From NCBI GenBank assembly GCA_964504445.1, contig CAZDEO010000006.1, positions 40,566 through 104,565 of the forward strand: 64,000 nt of DNA. Direction: 5' to 3'. The notes beneath the pieces were generated by a model. That model saw only the letters and a program-made list of their open reading frames with translations. It ran no database searches and was not told the origin of the DNA. This DNA comes from JACSRF01 sp964504445. GTDB lineage: Bacteria > Chloroflexota > Anaerolineae > Promineifilales > Promineifilaceae. This document shows positions 37,463 to 46,221 of this stretch, piece by piece (positions within the stretch are counted from its first letter, which is position 1; every line of letters starts with the position of its first letter). Position numbers and translations under genes: made by a program.

Positions 37463-37491
37463 TTGCTTGCCGCCTGGGCCGGTGCTATAAT
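37463..37491 (+). promoter_or_regulatory. tRNA-Val promoter
   Basis: TTGCTT (37463-37468), 17-base spacer, perfect TATAAT (37486-37491). The predicted start is about 7 bases before the tRNA. Confidence 0.8.
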
Positions 37492-37504
37492 TTTCTTCGC
37501 TCTA

Positions 37505-37580
<76 letters not shown>

Positions 37581-37581
<1 letters not shown>

Positions 37582-37616
37582 AAACGGCCGTTATCTACCA
37601 GGTAACGGCCGTTTTT
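37581..37616. terminator. Terminator built from two ACGGCCGT copies
   Basis: AAAACGGCCGTTA (37581-37593) and TAACGGCCGTTTTT (37603-37616) form a 13-bp perfect stem with a 9-base loop, with T-runs on both strands. It ends the tRNA-Val transcript and can also serve the convergent PII-like gene. The stem core is the window-wide octamer. Confidence 0.88.
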
Positions 37617-37624
37617 CTTTACGC

Positions 37625-38014
37625 CTATTCATTACTTGCGCGCCAACCCTTGGGAGAATCGGGATCTAACAGGCCGATAACCCGCGAGACCGGCAACACA
37701 AACAGTACTCCCTTGTTGGGTTCATCTAACGGGCCAGCCACGTCTAGCGTTGCCTTTACCAGTTCGTCCACCTTCTCTTCCCCTTCCACCACCGTAAACA
37801 GGGTACGGTGGTGTTCTTCCCGGGTGCGCAGCAAGTTCATCAGGCTGGGCATCAAGGGCAAATCGTCGCGGAAACCAGACTCGCGCAGGCGGCCCAATCC
37901 GGTGCTTTCGAGAATGGTAACGCCGCTAACGCCAGCCGCTTCCCAGGCATCTAACACGCCCGGGCATTGGTCGGGGTTGTCTAAAACCAGAATGACCATG
38001 TGGTATGGGTACAT
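37625..38014 (-). CDS. PII-like regulatory protein paired with an antiporter
   Basis: 129 residues. The opening MYPYHMVILVLDNPDQCPGVLDAWEAAGVSGVTILESTG has the beta-alpha-beta ferredoxin-like layout of PII proteins (GlnB or CutA-like), followed by a long variable loop (residues 45-70) that would correspond to the T-loop, and a second such unit (LFTVVEGEEKVDELVKATLDV). PII-like proteins are trimeric and often gate a transporter encoded beside them in response to a nucleotide. It starts 13 bases after the antiporter stop. The ligand cannot be told. Confidence 0.7.
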   Translation of the reverse strand: MYPYHMVILVLDNPDQCPGVLDAWEAAGVSGVTILESTGLGRLRESGFRDDLPLMPSLMNLLRTREEHHRTLFTVVEGEEKVDELVKATLDVAGPLDEPNKGVLFVLPVSRVIGLLDPDSPKGWRASNE

Positions 38015-38026
38015 AAGGGAACCTCC

Positions 38027-39250
38027 TTAGTGGGACACGGCCGTTTTCCCCGCATCCCTTTTCGCAAAAGAGAGGCGCAGCATAGGGGGCGTCAGCAATG
38101 TGGCAATGATGACCATAAATACCGCGATGGAAAAATTCTCTTGGGATATCAAGCCTTCCAACAAGGCAAAAGAAGCCACAATTAGCCCCACCTCCCCCCG
38201 GGAAACCATGCCAATGCCCAGTTGCAGCGCTTCCCGGTTGGCAACCCCCCCTAATTTTGCGCCCAGGCCGCTGCCCAAAATTTTGCTGAAGATGGCAATG
38301 ACGGTAAGCACGATGGCAAACCACCAGGCACTGCCGCTAATTGCCCGCAAATTGACTTCCAACCCAATATTGACAAAAAAGATGGGCACAAACAAGCTAT
38401 AGGCCAGCGTGGAAACACCCCCTTCAATGCGGTCACGGAAGGGCAGGCGAGCCAGGAAAAGGCCCACCAAAAAAGCGCCGGTGATGGTAGCCACACCACC
38501 GATAACCTCAGCAGCCCAGGCAAAAAGCAGCGTGAGGATCAGCACACTGGCCATGGTGCCCTGACTGACCGGCAGGCGGTCTATCCAGGAAACCAGCCGG
38601 GGCAGTGCCCACAAACCTAGCGCAACGGCCGTTACCAGATACCCCACCATGCGCACCAAAGTCACCACCACGGCCCCAAACCCTTCTGATGAACCGCCCA
38701 CCAAAATAAAGGAAACCGATAAGGCCAAAATGACCAAAATATCATCAAAAACCGCCGCGCCCAATAGCGCCAGCCCTACCCGGCTGCGCAGCACACCCAG
38801 CTCCAACAGCGTCTGGGCCGAAATGCTAACGCTGGTCGCAGAAAGAGCTAAGCCCAAAAACAGGGCCTCGCTGTTATTGGCGCCAAAGAGAACGGCCGTG
38901 CCATACCCCAGGCTAATGGGCAGCACCACACCCAGCACCCCAGACAGCGCCGCTACCTTTCCCGACTTCAGCAGCTCCGACAGATGCAGCTCCAAACCAG
39001 CCAACAGCATCAGCAAAATAACCCCCAGCTCCGCCATCACCGTAATAAACTCTTCCAAGATGTCTGCATTACCCCGGAAAACCGACCAGACGTGCAGCAT
39101 GTCCAGCACCGTTGGGCCTAAAATGACACCCGCTAACAGTTCGCCCAATACAGAAGGTTGCTTGAAGCGCGTGCTGATATAGCCGCTGACCTTGGCGGCG
39201 ACGAGAATAATGATTAAAGCCAGGAGAAAATCGAGAAAGTCTTCGGCCAT
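38027..39250 (-). CDS. CPA2-type cation/proton antiporter
   Basis: 407 residues, 12-13 hydrophobic segments, Kef/NapA family (Na_H_Exchanger). The N-terminus FLLALIIILVAAKVSGYISTRFKQPSVLGELLAGVILGP is the typical first helix pair; ALLGAAVFDDILVILAL contains the paired Asp-Asp that carry ion and proton. No TrkA-N/RCK domain follows, unlike Kef channels, so regulation may come from the PII-like partner. It exchanges Na+ or K+ for H+. Confidence 0.92.
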   Translation of the reverse strand: MAEDFLDFLLALIIILVAAKVSGYISTRFKQPSVLGELLAGVILGPTVLDMLHVWSVFRGNADILEEFITVMAELGVILLMLLAGLELHLSELLKSGKVAALSGVLGVVLPISLGYGTAVLFGANNSEALFLGLALSATSVSISAQTLLELGVLRSRVGLALLGAAVFDDILVILALSVSFILVGGSSEGFGAVVVTLVRMVGYLVTAVALGLWALPRLVSWIDRLPVSQGTMASVLILTLLFAWAAEVIGGVATITGAFLVGLFLARLPFRDRIEGGVSTLAYSLFVPIFFVNIGLEVNLRAISGSAWWFAIVLTVIAIFSKILGSGLGAKLGGVANREALQLGIGMVSRGEVGLIVASFALLEGLISQENFSIAVFMVIIATLLTPPMLRLSFAKRDAGKTAVSH

Positions 39251-39265
39251 GATTTGTTCTAGCTG

Positions 39266-41026
39266 TTATGCGCAGCGGGAAATTACGGTAAGCGTGATTT
39301 GCTCACCGCTGCGGCGCAGCTCCACCCTATCTCCATGGTTGATTTGGTTGATGATATCGCCATCAAAAGCATACGCATAAGGGATGCCTTCCAGCGAACA
39401 GGCTGGAGCGCTTTGTTGGTCAATATCCGTGTTGACGATGGCTGCCGGCGCGTTTCCGCGATAGAACAGCTCTAGCAGCACATAAGGAGCTACCGTGGAG
39501 CCGCTGCCTTTGGGGAAGATGGCTATTTTCCCCGCCATGCTTTGCCCATCTGCGGGATGACCTGGCTCTTCAACCACGGCCGTTTCCCGGTTCACAAAGC
39601 CCAAAAATGTAATGGGCGCCGCAGTAACAAAAGCTTCGGCCCGCACGCAAAAGTCCGTTTGTGACGGCAAGCCCTGCCCCATGGCCGTAAAGGCCCCCGT
39701 GGCGGCGGGACGAGATGACGAGGCGATCAGGCGGCTAGGCGCCGGGACATCCGGTTTCTCCCTGGCTTCCCTGCTCCTCTGCTCCCCCCCAATCTTAAGA
39801 TCACCCAAGGCTACCGCCACACAATCTGCCAGGGTCATCACCGACGTGGGAATGCCGTTAAGGCCAGACTGAATGTAATGCTCGGCCTTCATGGAGTTGG
39901 TGAGTACATGCTTCACCCAATTCTGGTCATAGGGCACCACTTCGGGGCAGGTGTTTTCTAGCAAGAGAGCGCCGCTGCGGCGAATGATGTCTGCCAGACC
40001 GGTGCGCTCGGCAATGGCCTTGTTTTGCGCTGAGGTGAACACCCATAGGGATGGCGCGTCCGCAGGCAGGCCTTTGCCTTGCAGCAGTTGGGCTGTTGCC
40101 CGCAGTTCGCCCACCGAAGCCTGGGGACAGCCAATGGCTACCAGCGAAACAGGCTGCCGGGGGCGCAGGGCCGCATAGCGGACGGCTAATTCTTCTGCGC
40201 CAAAGGTCAGTGCATCTTGAAAGGCGGTCGGGGGAATGTCGCCCTGCCCTTCGATGTACAGCAGGGGGCAGCCGTAGTTGGCGGCGGCGGCCGTGAGGGC
40301 TTTTTTTTGCTCGTGGGTCAGATCAGCGGGCAGCCCCTTGATGAGGGGAATGGGGCCTAGAGGCATGCGCCAGGAGGGCTGGCGCTGCTTGCCAATCCAG
40401 TCGCCGAGGATGGAGAAGTCGGTGGGGTCATGCAAGGGGGTGGTGACGCGGACTTCCAGGTTGGGGGCACGGCCGTTTTCATCCAACAGGCCATACCTGG
40501 GGGTAAAACCCGTCAGGGCGCTGGCCAATGCCGACAGCCCCGATTCGCGGTTGGTCAGTAAATCACAGTAGGAGTTACCAAAGGCTATGGCGTTAGACTC
40601 GGCCCAGGCTGCCGTTCCCTGGCAGTTAACGCCTTCCCATTCGTAAGGCGTGCAAGATTGGGTGGGGCGCACGCCAAGTTGCTCGTACAGGGCTACAATT
40701 TCCAGGCTGTGTTCTTTGAAATCCGGGGCGGTGATGCGCATGGCCTCAAACTGGTTGGCGTCGCAGCCGGCGGCGTTGAGGGTGGTGGGCACCACCACGT
40801 GGGCTTCTTTGTCTTCCGCCAGGCGGCGCAGAAAGAGACGCAGCCCCAGCCCGCCAGTGAGGGGGGAAACGCCGGAGAGGTGGGCGCTGTGAATGGGTAC
40901 AAGCTCGGTGGCGCCGGCGGTGGCAGCCATGTCTACTAGCAGGCGCATTCCCATTTGGGCGGCACGGCCGTTTTCACCCCGCAGCATTCTTTCTTGGGCA
41001 GTTGTCAGGAATAATTTTGGAGACAT
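39266..41026 (-). CDS. Aconitase X family dehydratase (large and small domains fused); probable phosphomevalonate dehydratase
   Basis: 586 residues. Residues about 1-415 are the AcnX large domain (formerly DUF521) with TQSCTPYEWEG, AWAESNAIAFGNSYCDLLTNRESG and LLENTCPEVV, which contribute Cys ligands to an Fe-S cluster. Residues about 445-586 are the small domain (formerly DUF126) with FLGFVNRETAVVEEPGHPADG and FPKGSGST. In archaea these are two chains. Known AcnX activities are cis-3-hydroxy-L-proline dehydratase and mevalonate 5-phosphate dehydratase. The UbiD-type decarboxylase gene immediately upstream favours the second. No proline catabolic gene is visible. Function assigned mainly from context. 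Confidence 0.8.
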   Translation of the reverse strand: MSPKLFLTTAQERMLRGENGRAAQMGMRLLVDMAATAGATELVPIHSAHLSGVSPLTGGLGLRLFLRRLAEDKEAHVVVPTTLNAAGCDANQFEAMRITAPDFKEHSLEIVALYEQLGVRPTQSCTPYEWEGVNCQGTAAWAESNAIAFGNSYCDLLTNRESGLSALASALTGFTPRYGLLDENGRAPNLEVRVTTPLHDPTDFSILGDWIGKQRQPSWRMPLGPIPLIKGLPADLTHEQKKALTAAAANYGCPLLYIEGQGDIPPTAFQDALTFGAEELAVRYAALRPRQPVSLVAIGCPQASVGELRATAQLLQGKGLPADAPSLWVFTSAQNKAIAERTGLADIIRRSGALLLENTCPEVVPYDQNWVKHVLTNSMKAEHYIQSGLNGIPTSVMTLADCVAVALGDLKIGGEQRSREAREKPDVPAPSRLIASSSRPAATGAFTAMGQGLPSQTDFCVRAEAFVTAAPITFLGFVNRETAVVEEPGHPADGQSMAGKIAIFPKGSGSTVAPYVLLELFYRGNAPAAIVNTDIDQQSAPACSLEGIPYAYAFDGDIINQINHGDRVELRRSGEQITLTVISRCA

Positions 41027-41079
41027 AACCCATAACCTTAGTGCAAAGCGTTCTTCAGCGCAAACCCATCACCCGGGTT

Positions 41080-42402
41080 TCATCCGTCGCTTTCCAAATA
41101 CCGGGACAGGTCTACTGCGCCATACTGGCCCTTTTGGAACTTAGTCTTGTCGGCGCCCCAAGGAATGGTGCAGTCAAATCCCAGCTTGGCTGTTAGGCTT
41201 TTTTGCCCCGGCACATGCAGGCCAGAAGGATCCAATGAGCTGCCGGGCTGGCTTTCTAGCACCACCAGGTCTTTGTCGGCCTGGAAGCGCGTGGCTAAGG
41301 CCCATTCCACAGCCAGGGGATCGAACAAATCAACGTCGGTGTCCACAATCCAAACGTGTTTTAGGGAACCGTGTCCTTTGAAAGCAGCGGCAATGGCGTG
41401 ACGGCCGTCGTCCGGCCCTTGCTTGTCAATTTGCACCACGGCATGCAGCCAGGAGGCGCCGCCCGGTGTAATGGCGACCCCCGTACAGCACGCCACCTTG
41501 TCCACTTCGGCAAAAATTGTTGGCTCTTTGGGCATGCCCATCAGCGTTTTGTGTTCCAGTCCTCCCGGCAGCAGCGCGTGAAAGATTGGATCGTGGCGAT
41601 GCGTAATCAGGTCAATTTCAATCACCGGCTGGTCGCGCTCAATATCCATGGTCTCGGTCAAATCCATAAACGGCCCTTCCCGGTGGCGCTGGGCGGTAAT
41701 GCGCCCTTCTAGCACAATTTCCGCATCAGCGGGCACGTACAGGTCGTTGGTCAGGCATTTCACCACCGGCGTGGGGTACAAAGCGTTGGCGACGGCCATT
41801 TCATCTACGCCGGGGGACGGAGACATAGACGCTGCCAGATGCACAGGCAGCGATACGCCAATACAAATGGCGACAGGCAAATCCCCCGAAGTTTTGCCCA
41901 TGGCTGTGTGGGTACCGCGCCGCTCTACAATGCGGGCAGCAAAGTGGGTTTTATCCAGGCGCAGCAGTCGGTGATAGCACATATTTGGCCCCAATTCTGG
42001 GTCGCGGGTTATGACCACGGCGCTGGCAATGTAATGCCCGGCATCTTGCGGCAGATGTAGCAAGATGGGCAGTTCGTTTAAGTTTACCGCTTCCTGAACT
42101 ACTTCCTGGCAAGCACCGTGGGCGACCACCGGGGGGGGGTGCGGGTGGTCATTGGCCTGGGCCAGATGATGGATGAGCTGGTCTATGGGGATGTCTAGAG
42201 CCATGCTGAAGTAGCGGCGGTCGGCGCAGGGGTTGGCGCATACGCGCCAGCCAGGGTGGTTTTTTATGTTGTTGAAGAGAATGGGTTGTTGCGCCAAAGC
42301 GTGGGCTACGTCAGCCAGTTCATGGGTGGTGCTGACGGGTTTGGCGATGGTGATGAGGTCGCCGCTAGCCGCAGCCTGGTCTAAAAATTTGCGAAAGCTC
42401 AT
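41080..42402 (-). CDS. UbiD-family decarboxylase; probable anhydromevalonate-phosphate decarboxylase
   Basis: 440 residues from ATG 42402, which has AAGGAGA 4 bases before it; an in-frame ATG 6 codons earlier lacks a ribosome site. The sequence is a full UbiD protein: IASAVVITRDPELGPNMCYHRLL, MSPSPGVDEMAVANAL, AEIVLEGRI, REGPFMDLTE and the TDVDLFDPLAVEWALATRFQ segment are the family blocks that bind prenylated FMN, Mn2+ and K+. In archaea a UbiD enzyme decarboxylates trans-anhydromevalonate 5-phosphate after AcnX dehydration, giving isopentenyl phosphate. The AcnX gene follows 53 bases later. Nine consecutive C codons-bases at about 42131-42139 encode prolines; the frame is intact. The enzyme would need a UbiX flavin prenyltransferase elsewhere. 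Confidence 0.8.
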   Translation of the reverse strand: MSFRKFLDQAAASGDLITIAKPVSTTHELADVAHALAQQPILFNNIKNHPGWRVCANPCADRRYFSMALDIPIDQLIHHLAQANDHPHPPPVVAHGACQEVVQEAVNLNELPILLHLPQDAGHYIASAVVITRDPELGPNMCYHRLLRLDKTHFAARIVERRGTHTAMGKTSGDLPVAICIGVSLPVHLAASMSPSPGVDEMAVANALYPTPVVKCLTNDLYVPADAEIVLEGRITAQRHREGPFMDLTETMDIERDQPVIEIDLITHRHDPIFHALLPGGLEHKTLMGMPKEPTIFAEVDKVACCTGVAITPGGASWLHAVVQIDKQGPDDGRHAIAAAFKGHGSLKHVWIVDTDVDLFDPLAVEWALATRFQADKDLVVLESQPGSSLDPSGLHVPGQKSLTAKLGFDCTIPWGADKTKFQKGQYGAVDLSRYLESDG

Positions 42403-42460
42403 AGGGTCTCCTTGCCGCATTGTGGTGAATGCTCGCTGCAGGTAGTTTAGATTTTCGCTG

Positions 42461-42495
42461 TAGGGTTGGCAACTAATTGCGTTGCCGGCTCCCTA
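42461..42495. promoter_or_regulatory. Hairpin in a divergent intergenic region
   Basis: TAGGG..GGCAAC (42461-42473) and GTTGCC..CCCTA (42481-42495) form an interrupted 11-bp stem with a 7-base loop between the divergent ubiD-like and beta-propeller genes. No T-run follows. It may be an operator or a leader hairpin of either gene. Confidence 0.5.
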
Positions 42496-42642
42496 CGGTG
42501 AAATATGCTCTGCGTAGGGTTAGCGGCAGAAGGTTGATGCTGAAGAAGTCGGGCTAGGGAGGGGGGATTTTGATATGATAACGGGTGAGAAGGTGAATTT
42601 GTGCGGCTGCAAAAAAGGCTTACGTTTTTGGGAGGCTATGAT

Positions 42643-44256
42643 ATGATGGGTTATCGGGCTTTGTTGTTATTGATCGGGTTGCTGGCGCTGGTATCGCTGG
42701 CGTGTAATGCTTTTGCGGGGAATGTGGAGCCGGCGCTGCCCCCACCGCCCACGTTTGCCGGGGGCACGGCCGTTGCCGGGCAACCAGGTGAGACAGTGGA
42801 ACCAGGGATTGCCCCTACGGTGACGTTGCCTGCCCCCGGCGAGCCAACCGCCACGTTGGATTTTCCGGCATTGCAAGCTCTGGTGGACGTGAATGTACGT
42901 ACCGGGCCGGGTGTTGTCTATCATGCGGTGGGCTTTTTATTGCAAGACGAAATGGCGCGGGTGCTGGGCAAAGATCCAGCTAGCGGGTGGTGGCTCATTG
43001 AATGCCCGCCCCGAGCTACGGGGGAGGTGTGCTGGGTGTCAGGGCGTGCAGAATTCACGGCCGTTACCCTGGCGGAAGCGGTGCCTGTTGCGGAAGTACC
43101 CCCCACGCCCACGCCGGAACCGCGCGCCATTGGGGCTATTGTGGCTTATGTGGATAACGGCCGTTTACTGGTGCTTCCGTTAAACGTCAATCAGACCCTG
43201 GTTACCGCTGCTGACCCCATTCTCCTGGCCGAAAATGCCGCCATTCTTGACCTACACATTTCTCCGAACGGCCGTCACATTGCTTACCGGGTGCAAAATG
43301 ACGTCAGCAATGAATTACACATTGCCAACGTGGATGGTAGTGGTAGCCAATTACTCCTCAACGCGACCGACCTTCCCACCGCTGGTGGACAAACCGCTAC
43401 TACGGCCTGGATCAATCAGGTAGGCTGGCTGCCTGACAGCCAAGCCTTGCTTTTCAACACAGAGTTACGCAGTTCAACCAGTGCCAGCACAAACCAGGAA
43501 GATTTGTGGCAGGTCTCCTTAAATGGTGAGCCAGCGCAGTTGTTTGGACCGGGTAATGGGGCTGGCCTCTTTACCATTTCGCCCACTGGGCAGGTGCTGA
43601 TGAGCCGCAGTAACGCCATTTTGCGTCGCAGCGGTAGCAGCAGCGAAGTCCTCATTCAGTTTACGCCGCTTAGTACCAGCAACGGCAATCGCTATTATCC
43701 CCAACCCCAATGGTCGAGCGACGGTACTCGCGCTTTGGTGGCAATTCCCAACAATAGCCAGCAAGCTGCCAGGAACCAGGTTGATTTGTGGCAAATCCCC
43801 ACGTCTGGTTCTGCCCTTTTGCTGGGTAACCTGGATGGTTACTCCATTTCTCGTCCGATTCTATGGTCCCCTGATGGTAATCGCCTAGGATATGTAAGCC
43901 AGACGGGGGGGAACACGCCCTTGCTGTTAGTGGCAGGAACGGGGGGGCAAGACCTGAGCACCGTTTATCAGGAAAGCAATCTTTTGTTTTGGGGGTGGGC
44001 AACGGACAGCGGGCGTTATTTGTTCACTGGGCCAGGCTTTTTTGCCGTGGGGCAGCCCGGGCAAAACCCAACGACGCATGACCTGCCCGGAGGCGCGCAG
44101 GTGGGGGATGCGCAATGGCTGACGGCCGAATCCTTTGTGCTGGCGGTGGGCCGCAGCGGCGCGTGGACGCTGACCAGTGGGGCCGCCGACGGGCGCCAAC
44201 AGCCACTAACGCCCATAAGTGGGGTGCAGCCTCTGTTTGCCACCTGGATGCCATAG
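42643..44256 (+). CDS. SH3b / TolB-like beta-propeller surface protein
   Basis: 537 residues from ATG 42643, which has GGAGG 7 bases before it; the frame extends 14 codons further upstream to a GTG without a ribosome site. A signal sequence (LLLLIGLLALVSLACNA) ends in a possible lipobox Cys. A Pro/Thr-rich linker (about 30-75) leads to a bacterial SH3 domain (about 80-145, VDVNVRTGPGVVYHAVG...GWWLIECP...CWVSGRAEF). From about 170 the protein has repeated TolB-like propeller blades (HISPNGRHIAYRV, GWLPDSQALLFN, QWSSDGTRALVAI, LWSPDGNRLGYVS). It is probably a cell-surface or extracytoplasmic binding protein; ligand unknown. Confidence 0.82.
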   Translation: MMGYRALLLLIGLLALVSLACNAFAGNVEPALPPPPTFAGGTAVAGQPGETVEPGIAPTVTLPAPGEPTATLDFPALQALVDVNVRTGPGVVYHAVGFLLQDEMARVLGKDPASGWWLIECPPRATGEVCWVSGRAEFTAVTLAEAVPVAEVPPTPTPEPRAIGAIVAYVDNGRLLVLPLNVNQTLVTAADPILLAENAAILDLHISPNGRHIAYRVQNDVSNELHIANVDGSGSQLLLNATDLPTAGGQTATTAWINQVGWLPDSQALLFNTELRSSTSASTNQEDLWQVSLNGEPAQLFGPGNGAGLFTISPTGQVLMSRSNAILRRSGSSSEVLIQFTPLSTSNGNRYYPQPQWSSDGTRALVAIPNNSQQAARNQVDLWQIPTSGSALLLGNLDGYSISRPILWSPDGNRLGYVSQTGGNTPLLLVAGTGGQDLSTVYQESNLLFWGWATDSGRYLFTGPGFFAVGQPGQNPTTHDLPGGAQVGDAQWLTAESFVLAVGRSGAWTLTSGAADGRQQPLTPISGVQPLFATWMP

Positions 44257-44257
44257 G

Positions 44258-44318
44258 GCTAGTTGGTTGAGGGCCCATCCAACCAGCTAACTAACACACC
44301 ATCCAACCAGCCAGCTCA
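44258..44318. repeat. Degenerate tandem words, CCAACCAGC family
   Basis: The convergent gap contains TAGTTGGTTG and then several CATCCAACCAGC and AGCTAACTAAC words. The GGTTG arm pairs with CAACC arms, so it could fold as a weak bidirectional terminator. It is the same word family as 57309-57394. Confidence 0.7.
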
Positions 44319-44864
44319 AACGGCCTGCCAGCTGCTCCCTTCCTGGCGATACTGCCGGACCCCTGGGACTTCGCTGAGTACAGTTTGGATGGGCACTAAC
44401 CGCCCCAGGGTGACGTAACGGCCGTCGCCCGCCGGCGTGCTGGTGGCTTTTTCCTGAAAACGGTCGCTGTTTTCGTAAAACCAGGGTTGCGTAGTCATCA
44501 TCGGCAGGCAATATAGGTGACCAATTTCCACAAAGTAGTAAAACAGCCAGTGGGCCTTGGTGTAAAGAAAGCAGCCAGGGGTCTTTTTGCCCACGTTACT
44601 GATGGTTTCAAAAAAGAAGTTGCCGGTGTGATGGTAGCGGTCCCCTTTGATTTCGATGGCGATGGTGCGTAAACGGCCGTGCCCATCCACAATCGTCCAC
44701 AACAAATCCACGTCATGGGCCTGATACGCCGGGTCATTCTCCACATTGTGCACCGCCACAGTAAAATTTTGCCAGAAACTCTGCAAAAAGTGGGTCACGT
44801 CAGTTGCCGCTTGCTGGGCCACACCGGCTGTGTAAGCCATACTGTGCTGCTTTAGCTTTTTCAT
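44316..44864 (-). CDS. Uncharacterised PD-(D/E)XK nuclease-like protein
   Basis: 182 residues. The central segment HDVDLLWTIVDGHGRLRTIAIEIKGDRYHHTGNFFFE has the D-x(n)-E-x-K arrangement of PD-(D/E)XK nucleases (Asp near residue 53, Glu-Ile-Lys near 73-75), followed by a His/Phe-rich strand. No partner methylase or helicase lies nearby, so it is not an obvious restriction enzyme. The C-terminal third is not recognised. The protein could be a DNA-repair or defence nuclease, or a degenerate relative. Convergent with the beta-propeller gene. Confidence 0.55.
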   Translation of the reverse strand: MKKLKQHSMAYTAGVAQQAATDVTHFLQSFWQNFTVAVHNVENDPAYQAHDVDLLWTIVDGHGRLRTIAIEIKGDRYHHTGNFFFETISNVGKKTPGCFLYTKAHWLFYYFVEIGHLYCLPMMTTQPWFYENSDRFQEKATSTPAGDGRYVTLGRLVPIQTVLSEVPGVRQYRQEGSSWQAV

Positions 44865-44933
44865 AGTGTCCTAGCTTCTCAGCCTCCCTGCCTCACACGC
44901 CCATCGGTCAAAGTGCCAAACTGCCAACCGCAT

Positions 44934-44972
44934 AAAAAAGTGCGCCCCCTGTCCTGCACTGACAGGGGGCGC
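44934..44972 (-). terminator. ftsZ rho-independent terminator
   Basis: On the minus strand a perfect 12-bp GC-rich stem GCGCCCCCTGTC/GACAGGGGGCGC (44942-44972) with a 7-base loop is followed by AC and six T. It lies about 80 bases after the ftsZ stop and should end the FHA-MEMO-HTH-ftsZ transcript. Confidence 0.92.
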
Positions 44973-45054
44973 TCGCAGAGGGGATGTGTCACGTGGGTGA
45001 ATAAATTGTTCACGCACGCAGTAAGCGGTAGAAGCTACAGAGGTGTTGGCGGCA

Positions 45055-46176
45055 TCAGCGGCGGCGCAAAAAGGCAGGAATATCCAGGTTATTCGGTGAA
45101 AATTTGGGCTGTACCGGTTCTTGGGCCGGCGGAGTCTCGCGGCGCGGTGGGGTGGCGGGGCGAGAGAGCGCTTCGGCAGTCGTAGAACGGCCAAATTCTT
45201 GCTGCAACATTTGTCGGCGGCTCAGCCCCCGCTCAAAACCCGTCGCAATCACCGTAATCCGCAAATCTTCGCCCATGGTTTCATCAATAACCGCCCCAAA
45301 AATCATATTTGCGTCCGGATGCGCCGTCTCGCGAATAATTGAGGCAGCTTCATTCACCTCATAGAGACTCATGTTGGAGCCACCCGTAACGTTAAACAAA
45401 ATACCCTGGGCGCCATCAATGGTCACATCCAACAGCCGCGAGTTGATAGCCTGTTCGGCCGCCAAACGCGCACGATCTTCGCCCGAAGCCGTACCCACAG
45501 CCATCAACGCTGCGCCCCCTTGGGACATAATTGCTTTTACGTCGGCAAAATCCAGATTGATCAAGCCTGGCACAGTAATTAGTTCGCTGATACCCTGGAT
45601 ACCCTGCCGCAGCACGTCATCAGCCAGGCGGAAGGATTCAGCAAGAGACACCCGTTTGTCTGTTAGCTCCAATAGCCGGTCATTGGGAATGATGATCAGT
45701 GTATCAACATGCTCTTTTAACCGTTCAATCCCTTGCTCGGCGGCTTTAGATCGGCGGCTACCTTCAAACAAGAAGGGGCGTGTAACCACGCCGATGGTTA
45801 GGGCGCCTTGTTCATGGGCAATTTTAGCCACAATAGGCGCTGCACCGGTGCCCGTACCTCCGCCCATACCGGCGGTAATGAAGACCATGTCGGAACCTTC
45901 TAAGACCTCATACAGCTCTTCGGCAGATTCGTTAGCGGCATGTTCACCCTGTTCCGGATTACCGCCTGCCCCAAGGCCACGGGTCAGCTTATCACCAATG
46001 CGCACGCGGGTCGGTGCGTTGGAGAGAAGTAAGGCCTGGTTGTCGGTATTGATAGCAATAAAGTCAACGCCGCCTACGCCTTCAGCAATCATGCGGTTTA
46101 CGGCATTGCTACCACCTCCACCGACACCTACAACACGAATGCAAGCCAAATTTTCTAATTCAGGTGCTCTTTGCAT
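45055..46176 (-). CDS. ftsZ: Cell division GTPase FtsZ
   Basis: 373 residues. GGGGSNAVNRM (19-29) and the tubulin signature GGGTGTGAAP (105-114) form the GTP site; NLDFADVKAIMSQGG is the T7 synergy loop with the catalytic Asp. The C-terminal linker is short (about 30 residues, Pro/Arg-rich) and ends in LDIPAFLRRR, the conserved peptide that binds membrane tethers. GAGGGAAAG lies 2 bases before the ATG. The small HTH gene is 45 bases upstream on the same strand; no ftsA is adjacent. The gene has no ACGGCCGT octamer. Confidence 0.98.
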   Translation of the reverse strand: MQRAPELENLACIRVVGVGGGGSNAVNRMIAEGVGGVDFIAINTDNQALLLSNAPTRVRIGDKLTRGLGAGGNPEQGEHAANESAEELYEVLEGSDMVFITAGMGGGTGTGAAPIVAKIAHEQGALTIGVVTRPFLFEGSRRSKAAEQGIERLKEHVDTLIIIPNDRLLELTDKRVSLAESFRLADDVLRQGIQGISELITVPGLINLDFADVKAIMSQGGAALMAVGTASGEDRARLAAEQAINSRLLDVTIDGAQGILFNVTGGSNMSLYEVNEAASIIRETAHPDANMIFGAVIDETMGEDLRITVIATGFERGLSRRQMLQQEFGRSTTAEALSRPATPPRRETPPAQEPVQPKFSPNNLDIPAFLRRR

Positions 46177-46221
46177 AACTTTCCCTCGTTTCCACCGATG
46201 GGCGGCTGCCCATCCCCATAA

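Noticed and set aside
42127..42140. Run of nine G in the ubiD-like gene as a frameshift
   Set aside because: The reading frame and conserved UbiD blocks continue on both sides, so the frame is intact.
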